Shown piece by piece: positions 36,985 to 44,414 of a stretch of DNA of 44,414 nucleotides. The translations under genes were made by a program, and so were the position numbers. This DNA is from an uncultured Deferribacteraceae bacterium. GTDB taxonomy: Bacteria; Chrysiogenota; Deferribacteres; Deferribacterales; Mucispirillaceae. Location of the stretch: assembly GCA_947039395.1 (NCBI GenBank), contig CAMQYS010000016.1, positions 1 to 44,414 of the forward strand. The letters are read 5' to 3'. Each line of letters begins with the position of its first letter. Position 1 is the stretch's first letter. The notes under the pieces were generated by a model. The model saw only the letters and a list, made by a program, of their open reading frames with translations, was not told the DNA's origin and did not search any database.

Positions 36985-37616
36985 TGAATATTTTTAAGTA
37001 TTTAGCTATATTAATTGTACTGATTTTAAGTAGTCAACTATACGCACAAGATATTTTCACATATATTGAAAAGGGAGATTTAGCAGGTGTTAAAAAGTGT
37101 ATAGATAACGGTGTAGGTATTGATATTAGAGACGATCACAGCACAGCATTAATTGAGGCAACAAGAGCTGAACAAGTTGATATTGTAAAGTACCTAATCA
37201 TCAAAGGTGCTGATATTAATGCTAGAGATCAATATCGAGACACAGCGTTAATGTATGCCTCACAAAATGATAATATTGAAATCATAAAGGTGTTACTACA
37301 AAATGGAGCAAATCATACTCTTCAGGATGAGTACGGTAACACAGCGTTAATATGGGCGTCTCTTAGAGGTAATTTAGATACGGTAAAATATTTAATCAAG
37401 AATGGTGTCGATGTCAATCTTCAAGATGATAAATATGGAAAGACAGCGCTCATGATGGCTTCAGGAGAGGGATATTTAGATGTTGTAAAATATCTAGTTG
37501 AGAACGGAGCAAAGATTAATATAAAGAGTAAAGAAGGCGACACTGCACTTATTAAGGCGACTAAATATAAACGCAGTGATATAGTATTCTACCTAAAAAG
37601 TAATGGAGCTAGATAA
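36984..37616 (+). CDS. ANK25: short secreted ankyrin protein
   Basis: The 210-residue product has leader MNIFKYLAILIVLILSS, cleavage LYA|QD and about five repeats. It starts on the A of the ANK24 stop. The signal peptide and first repeat are nearly the same as in ANK24, so the two genes are recent duplicates that differ in repeat number. It ends YLKSNGAR, whose GGAG (37605-37608) serves ANK26. Confidence 0.93.
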   Translation: MNIFKYLAILIVLILSSQLYAQDIFTYIEKGDLAGVKKCIDNGVGIDIRDDHSTALIEATRAEQVDIVKYLIIKGADINARDQYRDTALMYASQNDNIEIIKVLLQNGANHTLQDEYGNTALIWASLRGNLDTVKYLIKNGVDVNLQDDKYGKTALMMASGEGYLDVVKYLVENGAKINIKSKEGDTALIKATKYKRSDIVFYLKSNGAR

Positions 37617-38152
37617 TGAATATTTTTAAGATTTTAACGGTATTAAGCGTACTGATTTTAAGTAGTGTAGTTTATGCAGAAGAGATAACTGTTTTTGCAG
37701 AAGAGGGTAATTTAGCAGGCGTTAAACAATGTATAGAGAACGGTGTTGATGTTGATACTACCGATGATTTCGATTCAACAGCGTTAGACTACGCAGTATC
37801 TATAGGTAACCTACAGATGGCTACATATTTGATAGGAAAGGGTGCCGATGTTAATCGTCGTGGATATGATAGCATAACTCCACTTATGATCGCATCGAAG
37901 AATGGACATTTAAAAGTCGTTCAATATCTAGTTTCAAAAGGTGCTAAGCTTAATACTCAAGAGCTTGTATATAACACAACTGCGTTAATAACAGCTGCTG
38001 CGAATGGACATTTAAATATAGTAAAATTTTTAGTTGAAAAAGGTGCAGATATTAATCTTAAAGGCGAGGCTAATTTCACAGCGTTAATGTATGCAACAGA
38101 TAAGGGATATACAGATATAGCAGAGTATCTAAAAAGCAAAGGTGCAAAATAA
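37616..38152 (+). CDS. ANK26: short secreted ankyrin protein
   Basis: The 178-residue product has leader MNIFKILTVLSVLILSS, cleavage VYA|EE and about four repeats. It overlaps both neighbours by one base. It is less similar to ANK24/25 in its body than in its leader. The C-terminal YLKSKGAK is identical to that of ANK24 and ANK27, and its AAAGGTG (38138-38144) is the ribosome site for ANK27. Confidence 0.93.
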   Translation: MNIFKILTVLSVLILSSVVYAEEITVFAEEGNLAGVKQCIENGVDVDTTDDFDSTALDYAVSIGNLQMATYLIGKGADVNRRGYDSITPLMIASKNGHLKVVQYLVSKGAKLNTQELVYNTTALITAAANGHLNIVKFLVEKGADINLKGEANFTALMYATDKGYTDIAEYLKSKGAK

Positions 38153-38688
38153 TGAATGTTATAAAATATTTGGGAATATTAATTTTATTAATGGTTAGTA
38201 GTACAGTCTACAGTCAGGATATTCTTAGCTACGCACAACAGGGTGATTTAGCTTCCGTAAAAAAATGTATCGAGCAAGATATAGATGTTAATATTAAAGA
38301 TGAATATGGACATACAGCATTGATATTTGCAACAATGGCTGGACGGTTAGATTTGGTAAAATTATTAATAAAAAATGGTGCAGATATTACTGCTAAAGAT
38401 GAGCAGGGTAACTCATCATTAACGAAAGCTTCTTATGAAGGGTATACGGATATCGTAAAATATTTAATCAAGAGTGGTGCAAATATTAATTATCAAGCAG
38501 ATGCGACTGGTTGGACAGCATTGATAAGTGCATCATTTAATGGACAAATAGAGGTAGTAAAATATTTGGTAGAAAATGGAGCAGATATTAATATTATAGA
38601 TAAATCTGGTAGTACTGTATTAACGATAGCAACAGATATGGGACACATAGATATCGTAGAGTATCTAAAAAGCAAAGGTGCTAAATAA
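38152..38688 (+). CDS. ANK27: short secreted ankyrin protein
   Basis: The 178-residue product has leader MNVIKYLGILILLMVSS, cleavage VYS|QD and about four repeats ending YLKSKGAK. It is the last member of the overlapping set. No gene starts on its stop; a 99-base gap follows before the damaged ANK28, so the coupled unit appears to end here. Confidence 0.93.
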   Translation: MNVIKYLGILILLMVSSTVYSQDILSYAQQGDLASVKKCIEQDIDVNIKDEYGHTALIFATMAGRLDLVKLLIKNGADITAKDEQGNSSLTKASYEGYTDIVKYLIKSGANINYQADATGWTALISASFNGQIEVVKYLVENGADINIIDKSGSTVLTIATDMGHIDIVEYLKSKGAK

Positions 38689-38787
38689 TCGGCACTAAAT
38701 AATTGAGATATATCCTCTTTAATATTACCACCATAAACAACTCTTAAATAAAGTAAATAAAAATCAATTAGAAGCAAGTAATTAATC

Positions 38788-39445
38788 ATGAAAAAAATCT
38801 ACAGTTACGCTAAAGACGGCGATCTTGAACTTCTTAAAAAGTGTCTCGATAAAGGTGCTGATTGATGTTAATGTGGTTGAAAATAGAGGTGGCACTGCGA
38901 TCGGACTTTACAACTCGTACGGTGCTAATAATAAAGAAGAGATTATCAAGATACTTAAAGAGGCTGGAGCAACTACCGATTTTATTACAGATGTATCACT
39001 AGGCGATATTGATAGTGTACGCAACTATATTGATAACGGTGCAGATGTTAATAGTAGAGATCACCTAAAGCGAACAATTTTGATGGTAGCTTCATATTAC
39101 GGACATTTAGAAGTTGTTAAATATCTTATTGATAAAGGTGCTGAGATAGATACTACAGGAAGTTTTGAACAAACACATACAGCGTTACTTACTGCATCAC
39201 AAGAAGGATGGCTAGAGGTTGTTAAATACCTAATATCAAAAGGAGCTAATCTACATATAATCAGTCAGCATAACGAAACAGCACTTATTTTGGCAGTGAT
39301 TAAAAATCATTTTGAGGTTGTTAAATATCTAGTAGAAAACGGAAGTAATATTAATGCTAAAAAGTATACAAATAGGACACCGTTAATGATAGTCTCATAT
39401 CACGAACTTACATATATTGTTAATTTATTAAAAAGCATACAATAA
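38788..39445 (+). pseudogene. ANK28: ankyrin gene with a 4-base insertion
   Basis: ATG 38788 opens MKKIYSYAKDGDLELLKKC, a first repeat with no signal peptide. After DKGAD the frame stops at TGA. The sequence reads GCTGAT-TGAT-GTTAAT, so a 4-base TGAT duplication broke the usual GAD-VN. From there another frame runs intact to 39445 with about five repeats. A product could still be made from TTG 38825 in that frame, but it would lack the first repeat. Unlike the rest it seems cytoplasmic, or it lost its leader. Confidence 0.75.
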
Positions 39446-39470
39446 AAGATATAGCAAACAGGGGACTGAT

Positions 39471-40748
39471 ATAAAAAAAACTAACATAATTAAACTTAAC
39501 AAAAAACTTGCAGAGTCTGTAAAAGAGGGTGATTTATCCTTAATAAAAGAGACAATTACAAACGGTTTATTAGTTAATACAAGAGGTAAAGAGAGATCAA
39601 CATTATTGATGCTTGCCTCACTTTATGGACGGTTAGAGATCGTTAAATATCTAGTAGGTATTAAAGCCGATATAGATTTAAAAGATAAATATGGAAATAC
39701 AGCTTTAGCTAATGCGTCGTTAAAAGGACATCTTGATATCGTTAAATACCTAGTAGAGCAGGGTGCAGATATTAACACTCAAAGCAATGACGGATGGACA
39801 CCTATCATGTGGGCTGTAGCGAAAGAGTTCATAGAAGTTCTATCTTATCTTCATCAAGCAGGAGCAGATCTTGAGATCAAAAATAAATCCCATGATACGG
39901 TACTTACTCTATCAGCAGAGCTTGGGGGTATTGAGGCTGTAGAGTATTTAGTTAATAATGGAGCTGATGTTAATAGTAAAAATAAAGAGGGTTTTACAGC
40001 GTTAATACGAACTTCAGGACATGGACGGTTACCAACTGTAAAACTTCTAGTAGAGTACGGTGCAGATATAAATGCTAAGGCAAAAGGTGGATACACAGCG
40101 TTAAAGAGTGCATCAAATTATGGATGGCTAGATACGGTTAAATACCTTTTATCTCAAGGTGCAGATGCTAGTAAGATAACAATAGTTGATTGGGTATCAG
40201 CAGGTTATATTAAGAAAGTTAAAGAATGTATTCTAAAGGGTGCAGATGTTAATAGTAAGCATAAAGATGGTGATCCTATATTAATGATGGCATCTTCAAG
40301 AGGCTTATTAAGCATGGTTAAACTTCTTATCGAAAACGGTGCAGATATTGAAAGCAGAGATAATAATGATAATGATGGCAGAACATCACTTATGTGGGCA
40401 TCGTATGAGGGACAGTTAAAAATAGTTCAATATCTAGTAGAGCAGGGTGCAGATATGAACGCTAAATGTGAGGACGGCGACACTCCTCTTATGTGGGCAT
40501 CATACGATAATCACTTAAACGTGATAAAGTATCTAATAGAGCAGGGTGCAGATATTGAGGCTAAAAATAATGAAGGTAAAACTGTATTAATAACTGCATC
40601 AAGTTATTATAATTTAGGTATAGTTAAATATCTAGTAGAGAAGGGTGCTGATGTTCATGTTAAAGATAATGAAGGGCACACAGCACTTGATGAAGCAATT
40701 AATAATAATGATAAAAGGATTATAAAGTATCTGAAACAACAGGCTTAA
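39471..40748 (+). CDS. ANK29: ankyrin gene apparently lacking a standard start codon
   Basis: Repeat coding extends upstream of the first ATG in this frame (39609, or TTG 39606), as LNKKLAESVKEGDLSLIKETI is a proper first repeat. The only codon in the expected place is ATA 39471, after AGGGG (39460-39464) and before Lys-Lys, aligning with the Met-Lys-Lys of ANK28. Either ATG mutated to ATA, ATA is used, or a shorter protein starts at 39609. The body holds about 11 good repeats, including a Trp-type one (IVDWVSAGYIKKV). There is no signal peptide. The C-terminus lies in the 83-bp repeat array. Confidence 0.7.
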   Translation: MKKTNIIKLNKKLAESVKEGDLSLIKETITNGLLVNTRGKERSTLLMLASLYGRLEIVKYLVGIKADIDLKDKYGNTALANASLKGHLDIVKYLVEQGADINTQSNDGWTPIMWAVAKEFIEVLSYLHQAGADLEIKNKSHDTVLTLSAELGGIEAVEYLVNNGADVNSKNKEGFTALIRTSGHGRLPTVKLLVEYGADINAKAKGGYTALKSASNYGWLDTVKYLLSQGADASKITIVDWVSAGYIKKVKECILKGADVNSKHKDGDPILMMASSRGLLSMVKLLIENGADIESRDNNDNDGRTSLMWASYEGQLKIVQYLVEQGADMNAKCEDGDTPLMWASYDNHLNVIKYLIEQGADIEAKNNEGKTVLITASSYYNLGIVKYLVEKGADVHVKDNEGHTALDEAINNNDKRIIKYLKQQA

Positions 40749-40961
40749 TGATAGTATAAACCATTTCTAATGATATGGTTTAAATAAGCAACTGCAAAAG
40801 GATCATAAAGTATCTGAAACAATAGGCTTAATGGTAGTATAAACCATTTCTAATGATATGGTTTAAATAAGCAACTATAAAAGGATCATAAAGTATCTGA
40901 AACAACAGGCTTAATGGTAGTATAAACCGTTTATAATGATATGGTTTAAATAAGCAACTGC
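40713..40961 (+). repeat. Three tandem 83-bp units spanning the ANK29 3' end
   Basis: Units are at 40713-40795, 40796-40878 and 40879-40961. The first contains the last codons and stop of ANK29; the next two repeat those codons plus the 3' region without a gene. Each unit holds a hairpin AAACCAT-10-ATGGTTT. In unit 3 the left arm is AAACCGT, which still pairs through G-T. They may act as repeated transcript-end hairpins, though there is no T-run. Confidence 0.92.
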
Positions 40962-41233
40962 AAATAGTTGTTGCAGAACATCTTTTAATTAATAAAAATG
41001 ATTAAAATAGGCAAAAAAGAGGGGTTTTTATCATTTTTTAACCGTTTTTGCAGTTTTAAATGGTATATTTTCTTCAAATCCTTTCATTTCTCTTTATAAA
41101 TATAGAAAAGTTAGAGTTGTAAAAACTGTTCAGAATGAACAATTATTCTAACAAAACGAAAACATTCACAATTATTATGAAAATATTCACAATTATTCTA
41201 ACGATAGTCATTACAACCATCTCTAACGTACTC
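40962..41233. other. Non-coding stretch between ANK29 and the DUF4259 gene
   Basis: No gene is seen. It holds an imperfect inverted sequence around 41009-41059 (GGCAAAAAAG and TTTTTGCAG), which might terminate transcription from either side. It also holds a short direct repeat with core ACAATTATT present three times between 41137 and 41204. Confidence 0.5.
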
Positions 41234-42136
41234 TTATTTTATACCACTTAAAAGAGGGTTTAGTTCTTTTATTGTTTCATCAGATATATTCTGAAACTCT
41301 GTAAAACGATAATCAAGAATACCTGTAAGAGTTTCATTTTTCACATAAGATGTTGATAGCAATATTTTGATATATAAAGGCAATTGTCCTACTATATTGA
41401 AAATCTCATCACAACTATTAAAGTATAGCTCTCTATCATCAGATTTAGAATTAAAATATTCATACGATGAAACAGAGATTCTTCCAGTAACTTTCTCACC
41501 TTTTTCATTTATTTTAGCAAAAAACTTATCGCCTCCTCCATAAGTTTCTTCCCACTCAAAATTAAGCATTTTAGCGTTTAGAAAATTTTCAAATAAAGGA
41601 GGTTCACTCATATTTATATCGGTAAGTACAATACTCATTCTGCCATTACTTTTATAAAAAGCACTTTCAATAATTATAGCACCACCGTAATTATTATTAC
41701 GGTATTTAAACGAAACACAACTACCCGATTTATAGATACTGTCAAGTTGAATAGGAGGCTTCTTTCTAGCTTTAGGTTTCTCTTTAGGGATAGATATTTT
41801 ATCTATGAATTTTAGTAATATTTTAGCTCTTTTATTAATATCTTCCTTAGTCGCTTCAAGCCCTGTGATAACTTTCAAATCCTCACCTGTATCTACTATA
41901 GATTTAACTTGTTGGTGTAGATTACTATCTAACTCACAAACTTCCCATAAACATAACGCTAACGGTAGTAACACATTATATTTATCTTCAAAATCGTTAA
42001 GGCTGAACTCAAACTGAGATAGAATAATATTTTTAATTTCAATAGGTTTTAATCCATTATTATAATTTTCAAAGAACATTTCATACACATCAGTAGATGT
42101 ATCATTCTCTTTAATACCCATTCCCCAAGTTCCCAT
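41234..42136 (-). CDS. DUF4259-domain protein with an extra C-terminal region
   Basis: The start is set at the ATG giving MGTWGMG, because the family begins this way and GAGG lies 8 bases upstream; an in-frame GTG at 42145 is rejected. The 300-residue cytoplasmic protein has an N-terminal DUF4259 domain (MGTWG..I..ND...DVY, then LPLALCLWEVCELD) to about residue 115. A basic linker (PKARKKPP) and about 170 unassigned residues with a Gly-rich YGGGDKF follow. Function is unknown. It is divergent from the DUF4261 gene. Confidence 0.8.
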   Translation of the reverse strand: MGTWGMGIKENDTSTDVYEMFFENYNNGLKPIEIKNIILSQFEFSLNDFEDKYNVLLPLALCLWEVCELDSNLHQQVKSIVDTGEDLKVITGLEATKEDINKRAKILLKFIDKISIPKEKPKARKKPPIQLDSIYKSGSCVSFKYRNNNYGGAIIIESAFYKSNGRMSIVLTDINMSEPPLFENFLNAKMLNFEWEETYGGGDKFFAKINEKGEKVTGRISVSSYEYFNSKSDDRELYFNSCDEIFNIVGQLPLYIKILLSTSYVKNETLTGILDYRFTEFQNISDETIKELNPLLSGIK

Positions 42137-42182
42137 ATTAAGCACCTCACAATTTATACAGTCAATCTATTATCTATTTTAA

Positions 42183-42211
42183 TTGCATTAACATCAACAT
42201 ATATCTATAAT
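42183..42211 (+). promoter_or_regulatory. Promoter of the DUF4261 gene
   Basis: TTGCAT (42183-42188), a 17-base spacer and TATAAT (42206-42211). Transcription would start near 42218, about 30 bases before the ATG. It lies in the 110-base gap between the divergent genes. Confidence 0.7.
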
Positions 42212-42246
42212 ATTTAGATCAATATATTTTATAAGAGGTTGTCGTT

Positions 42247-43155
42247 ATGTCATCTTTAAATCAGGATACAACAATAGATGCAGAATTTAAAAATTTATTT
42301 ATGATGAGATTACTGTTTGAAGAAGCACCAGTAAGCGTAGATTTAGAAACAGTTAAAAAAGCGTTAATTGAAAAGTTCGGAGATATCACAGCTATCGGAG
42401 ATACAAACACTACATCAAATTCTGATATAACTGATAATATGTATGTTAATGAAGCATTGCAGTTATTTGCAATAAAGAAATATACTATTCAGTTTGCAGA
42501 AGGTTCTATGCCAGCACAAGTTGTATTATCGAACGCTACAGAGTTTGATGAGAGTTCTATTGATGCGATATCACGCACTCAATTTTGGGATATAGAGAAC
42601 GCATCTGAAATTATTTCAAAATGTTTATATCAGATAAATATTTTCGATATGATGTCATCACGACTAGATTATAAAGAACGTTGTGAGATGCTAATGGACT
42701 GGCTAGAGGTTGTTGTGGATCTATATCCTAGTTGTAAAGCTGTATGGATTGAATCAGCAGGTAAATTGATACTACCAGAAGCAATCCGTAACGATCCGAT
42801 AAGTAGAGAGGAGAGGTTTTTATATTACGGAATGAATATCCGTTTCTTTAAAGTAGAGGATACAGAAGATATGGTTATCGATACATTAGGGCTTTATGCG
42901 ATAGGGCTTCCAGATATACAATATCATTTTAAAGGGATTGATCCGAATAAAGTTGTCGCACATGCGTTCACTTTAGCACATTATACATATATGAAAAATG
43001 CACCTGTAAAGAGTGGAGAGACTGTAGCAGGGCTTCAAAATGATGATGGCAGTAAGTGGTGGTGGTGCCAATATGAAGAATCGTTAATACAACCGATACG
43101 TGAAGTATTAGATGTTTGTGCAGGAGAGTATGCTTCAGGTAAACGAGAGCAGTAA
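42247..43155 (+). CDS. DUF4261-like protein
   Basis: The 302-residue cytoplasmic protein has GAGG upstream of the ATG. Family-like features in order are: an N-terminal MRLLFEEAPVSVDLETV; a W-rich region where a short helix follows a FWDIENA strand; a segment around PSCKAVWIESAGKLILPE; and a C-terminal part with TLGLYAIGLPDIQYHF, then HAFTLAHYTYMKNAPVKSGETVAG split over two elements. These match DUF4261 as I know it; the molecular function of that family is not established. It shares a divergent intergenic region with the DUF4259 gene. Confidence 0.7.
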   Translation: MSSLNQDTTIDAEFKNLFMMRLLFEEAPVSVDLETVKKALIEKFGDITAIGDTNTTSNSDITDNMYVNEALQLFAIKKYTIQFAEGSMPAQVVLSNATEFDESSIDAISRTQFWDIENASEIISKCLYQINIFDMMSSRLDYKERCEMLMDWLEVVVDLYPSCKAVWIESAGKLILPEAIRNDPISREERFLYYGMNIRFFKVEDTEDMVIDTLGLYAIGLPDIQYHFKGIDPNKVVAHAFTLAHYTYMKNAPVKSGETVAGLQNDDGSKWWWCQYEESLIQPIREVLDVCAGEYASGKREQ

Positions 43156-43551
43156 TATAATTTTTTACATCTTACTAAATCAAGTAAAGGTTACATATAT
43201 AAAAGTTAGGGTGGTATTTCAAGGTTAGCAATATAGTACTGTGTAATAAATAGATCATATTTTAGTAGGTAGTCACTGGGATATATATAATACCTATAAA
43301 AGTATTTTATGATTTATTGCTATAAAGTATAGTTATAGTCATCAAGATTATCTAAAAACAAATGTTATTTAACAGTATAATTCAGTTTATAAAAGTATCA
43401 AAAAAATCTATAAAAGAAACTATATTTTTATAATCAACAGATTTACAAGAAAAAAAAGATAAGTAATAGTAGAAAATAATTTTAAAAACATATAGCTTTT
43501 TTTAAAAAATAGAATATAGTAAGGTATGTTACTTAAAAGGAGATGTCAAAG
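43156..43551. other. Non-coding region upstream of sodC
   Basis: About 396 bases, very AT-rich, no gene seen. It includes a 16-base exact match (43267-43282, AGGTAGTCACTGGGAT) to a segment of sodC (43872-43887). A TATAGT at 43515-43520 could be the sodC -10 box, but no -35 box is evident. AAAAGGAG at 43535-43542 is the sodC ribosome site. Confidence 0.5.
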
Positions 43552-44121
43552 ATGAAGAAACTTACAGTATTTTTAATTGCATTAACAGTTTTCGCTTGTA
43601 CTAAAAAGAAGCAAGAAGAAGAAGTTGTAGCAGTAATAGAACCAGTAGTTATTCAAGAAACATTAACAAGTAAGTTGTACACATTATCAGAGAAAGGTAT
43701 TGATAAAGAAGTTGGTACAATAACAGTTACAGATATCGGTGAAGCAGGTATAGTTATAGAAGTTGTAGGATCAAACCTGATGCCAGGTGTACATGGTTTT
43801 CATATACATGAGAAAAACACGTTAACACCAACTACATCAGCTGATGGAAAAGTTATGATAGCAGGAGCAGCAGGTAGTCACTGGGATCCAGACAAAACAG
43901 GATTACATTTAGGTCCTGACGGAAATGGACATAGAGGCGATCTACCTGCATTAACAGTAATGGAAGATGGCACTGTTAATGCAAAAATAACAAGCCCAAA
44001 AATATTTATAAAAGATATTCCTGGTAAATCATTTATGATTCATGTTGGTGGCGATAACTATTTAGATAAGCCTACAACATTAGGCGGCGGCGGAGCTAGA
44101 TTATACGCAGCACCGTTCTAG
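43552..44121 (+). CDS. sodC: Exported Cu/Zn superoxide dismutase (SodC), likely lipoprotein
   Basis: It converts superoxide to oxygen and peroxide outside the cytoplasm. ATG 43552 is chosen: AGGAG (43538-43542) is 9 bases upstream and directly abuts the other in-frame ATG (43543). The 189-residue product has a leader ending VFAC (Cys16) then three Lys, suggesting lipidation. Metal ligands are all present: His84 and His86 (FHIH), His110 (GSHWD), His119 (LHLGP), His127 (GHRGD), Asp130, His164 (MIHVGGD), and the GGGGAR loop with Arg183. Oddly, the mature protein has no cysteine beyond Cys16, so the conserved SodC disulfide is absent. Confidence 0.93.
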   Translation: MKKLTVFLIALTVFACTKKKQEEEVVAVIEPVVIQETLTSKLYTLSEKGIDKEVGTITVTDIGEAGIVIEVVGSNLMPGVHGFHIHEKNTLTPTTSADGKVMIAGAAGSHWDPDKTGLHLGPDGNGHRGDLPALTVMEDGTVNAKITSPKIFIKDIPGKSFMIHVGGDNYLDKPTTLGGGGARLYAAPF

Positions 44122-44149
44122 TCTTAGTAATATAATTTCATTAATCATC

Positions 44150-44184
44150 ATGCTTACTTATTTCTAATAGGTAAGCATTTTTTT
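44150..44184 (+). terminator. Terminator of sodC
   Basis: An 8-base stem ATGCTTAC / GTAAGCAT with a 13-base loop is followed by a run of seven T residues. It is a clear rho-independent terminator 29 bases past the sodC stop. Confidence 0.88.
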
Positions 44185-44291
44185 ATAATTATTTTTTATA
44201 CATTCAAGTATAAAACTTATAGTGATAGTTTTCTTCAATTACAGTTTTGATATTTAAGAGTAGGGTTATCTCTTATTAAAACTAATCAAAC

Positions 44292-44323
44292 AAAAAAAGC
44301 CACCCGATTAGAGTGGTTTTTTT
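44292..44323. terminator. Bidirectional terminator-like hairpin
   Basis: A7-GCCAC, a 9-base loop and GTGG-T7 form a hairpin whose A/T arms pair, giving T-runs on both strands. It probably separates sodC from a gene beyond the right edge. No gene is seen in 44122-44414. Confidence 0.75.
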
Positions 44324-44414
44324 ATACATGTGATATACATTCTAGCTATTCTAAATATCATACAAGAAATTGATATTGTACAAACTCATAACATAGAGGC
44401 AAACTCATAGCTGT

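Noticed and set aside
367-40748. Eukaryotic origin of the ankyrin genes
   Set aside because: SD sites, lipoboxes, TAATG overlaps and the absence of introns all fit a bacterial genome. Repeat homogeneity alone does not indicate transfer.
41009-41059. Strong terminator between ANK29 and the DUF4259 gene
   Set aside because: The arms pair only in part and there is no clean T-run, so it was left as a possible weak element.
1-44414. Insertion sequences, phage genes, tRNA or rRNA genes
   Set aside because: No transposase, integrase or phage protein and no tRNA- or rRNA-like sequence was recognised while reading both strands.

Overview
The window is about 44 kb of AT-rich DNA dominated by one thing: a nearly continuous array of ankyrin-repeat (ANK) genes. 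I count 29 ANK loci (called ANK1 to ANK29 here, left to right), 25 of them intact and four damaged. Almost every product starts with a lipoprotein signal (lipobox Cys followed by Lys/Arg) or a Sec signal peptide, so the family is built for export: periplasmic or lipid-anchored in a two-membrane bacterium. SodC with a signal sequence and a signal-peptide-bearing P1 peptidase fit that cell plan. The organism cannot be named from the sequence. Low GC, Shine-Dalgarno (SD) starts, many exported ANK proteins and DUF4259/DUF4261 proteins would suit a Brachyspira-like spirochaete, a Fusobacteriota member or a Deferribacterota member. That is a weak guess. The standard bacterial code appears to be used, but TGA is almost absent as a stop.

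Layout. 1-240: 32-bp minisatellite cut by the window edge. 367-3443: ANK1 and ANK2 on the minus strand. 3666-21448: ANK3 (pseudogene) to ANK15 on the plus strand, with one non-ANK gene (5652-6098). 21615-24724: a non-ANK island with a secreted P1-family peptidase (plus strand) and an NAD-type aldehyde dehydrogenase (minus strand), separated by a 17-bp degenerate tandem repeat and two terminators facing each other. 24922-34786: ANK16 to ANK22. 34829-35860: an exported DUF3298-like protein. 35878-40748: ANK23 to ANK29, containing a pseudogene, four short genes joined by one-base TAATG or ATGA overlaps, a frameshifted gene and a gene whose start codon seems lost. 40713-40961: three tandem 83-bp units that begin inside the last ANK gene. 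41234-43155: divergent DUF4259 and DUF4261 genes. 43552-44121: Cu/Zn superoxide dismutase with its terminator.

How it fits together. The array looks like a rapidly evolving paralogous family of exported repeat proteins. The signs are a 145-bp perfect inter-gene duplication, a chimeric gene, internal fusion joints, repeat-number differences, variable Thr/Asn-rich linkers full of N-X-S/T sequons, an 8-G tract at one ribosome site, and decaying members concentrated near the right end. What the proteins bind is not visible. Surface or periplasmic protein interaction, peroxide/stress protection (as for some periplasmic ANK proteins) or antigenic variation are all inference.
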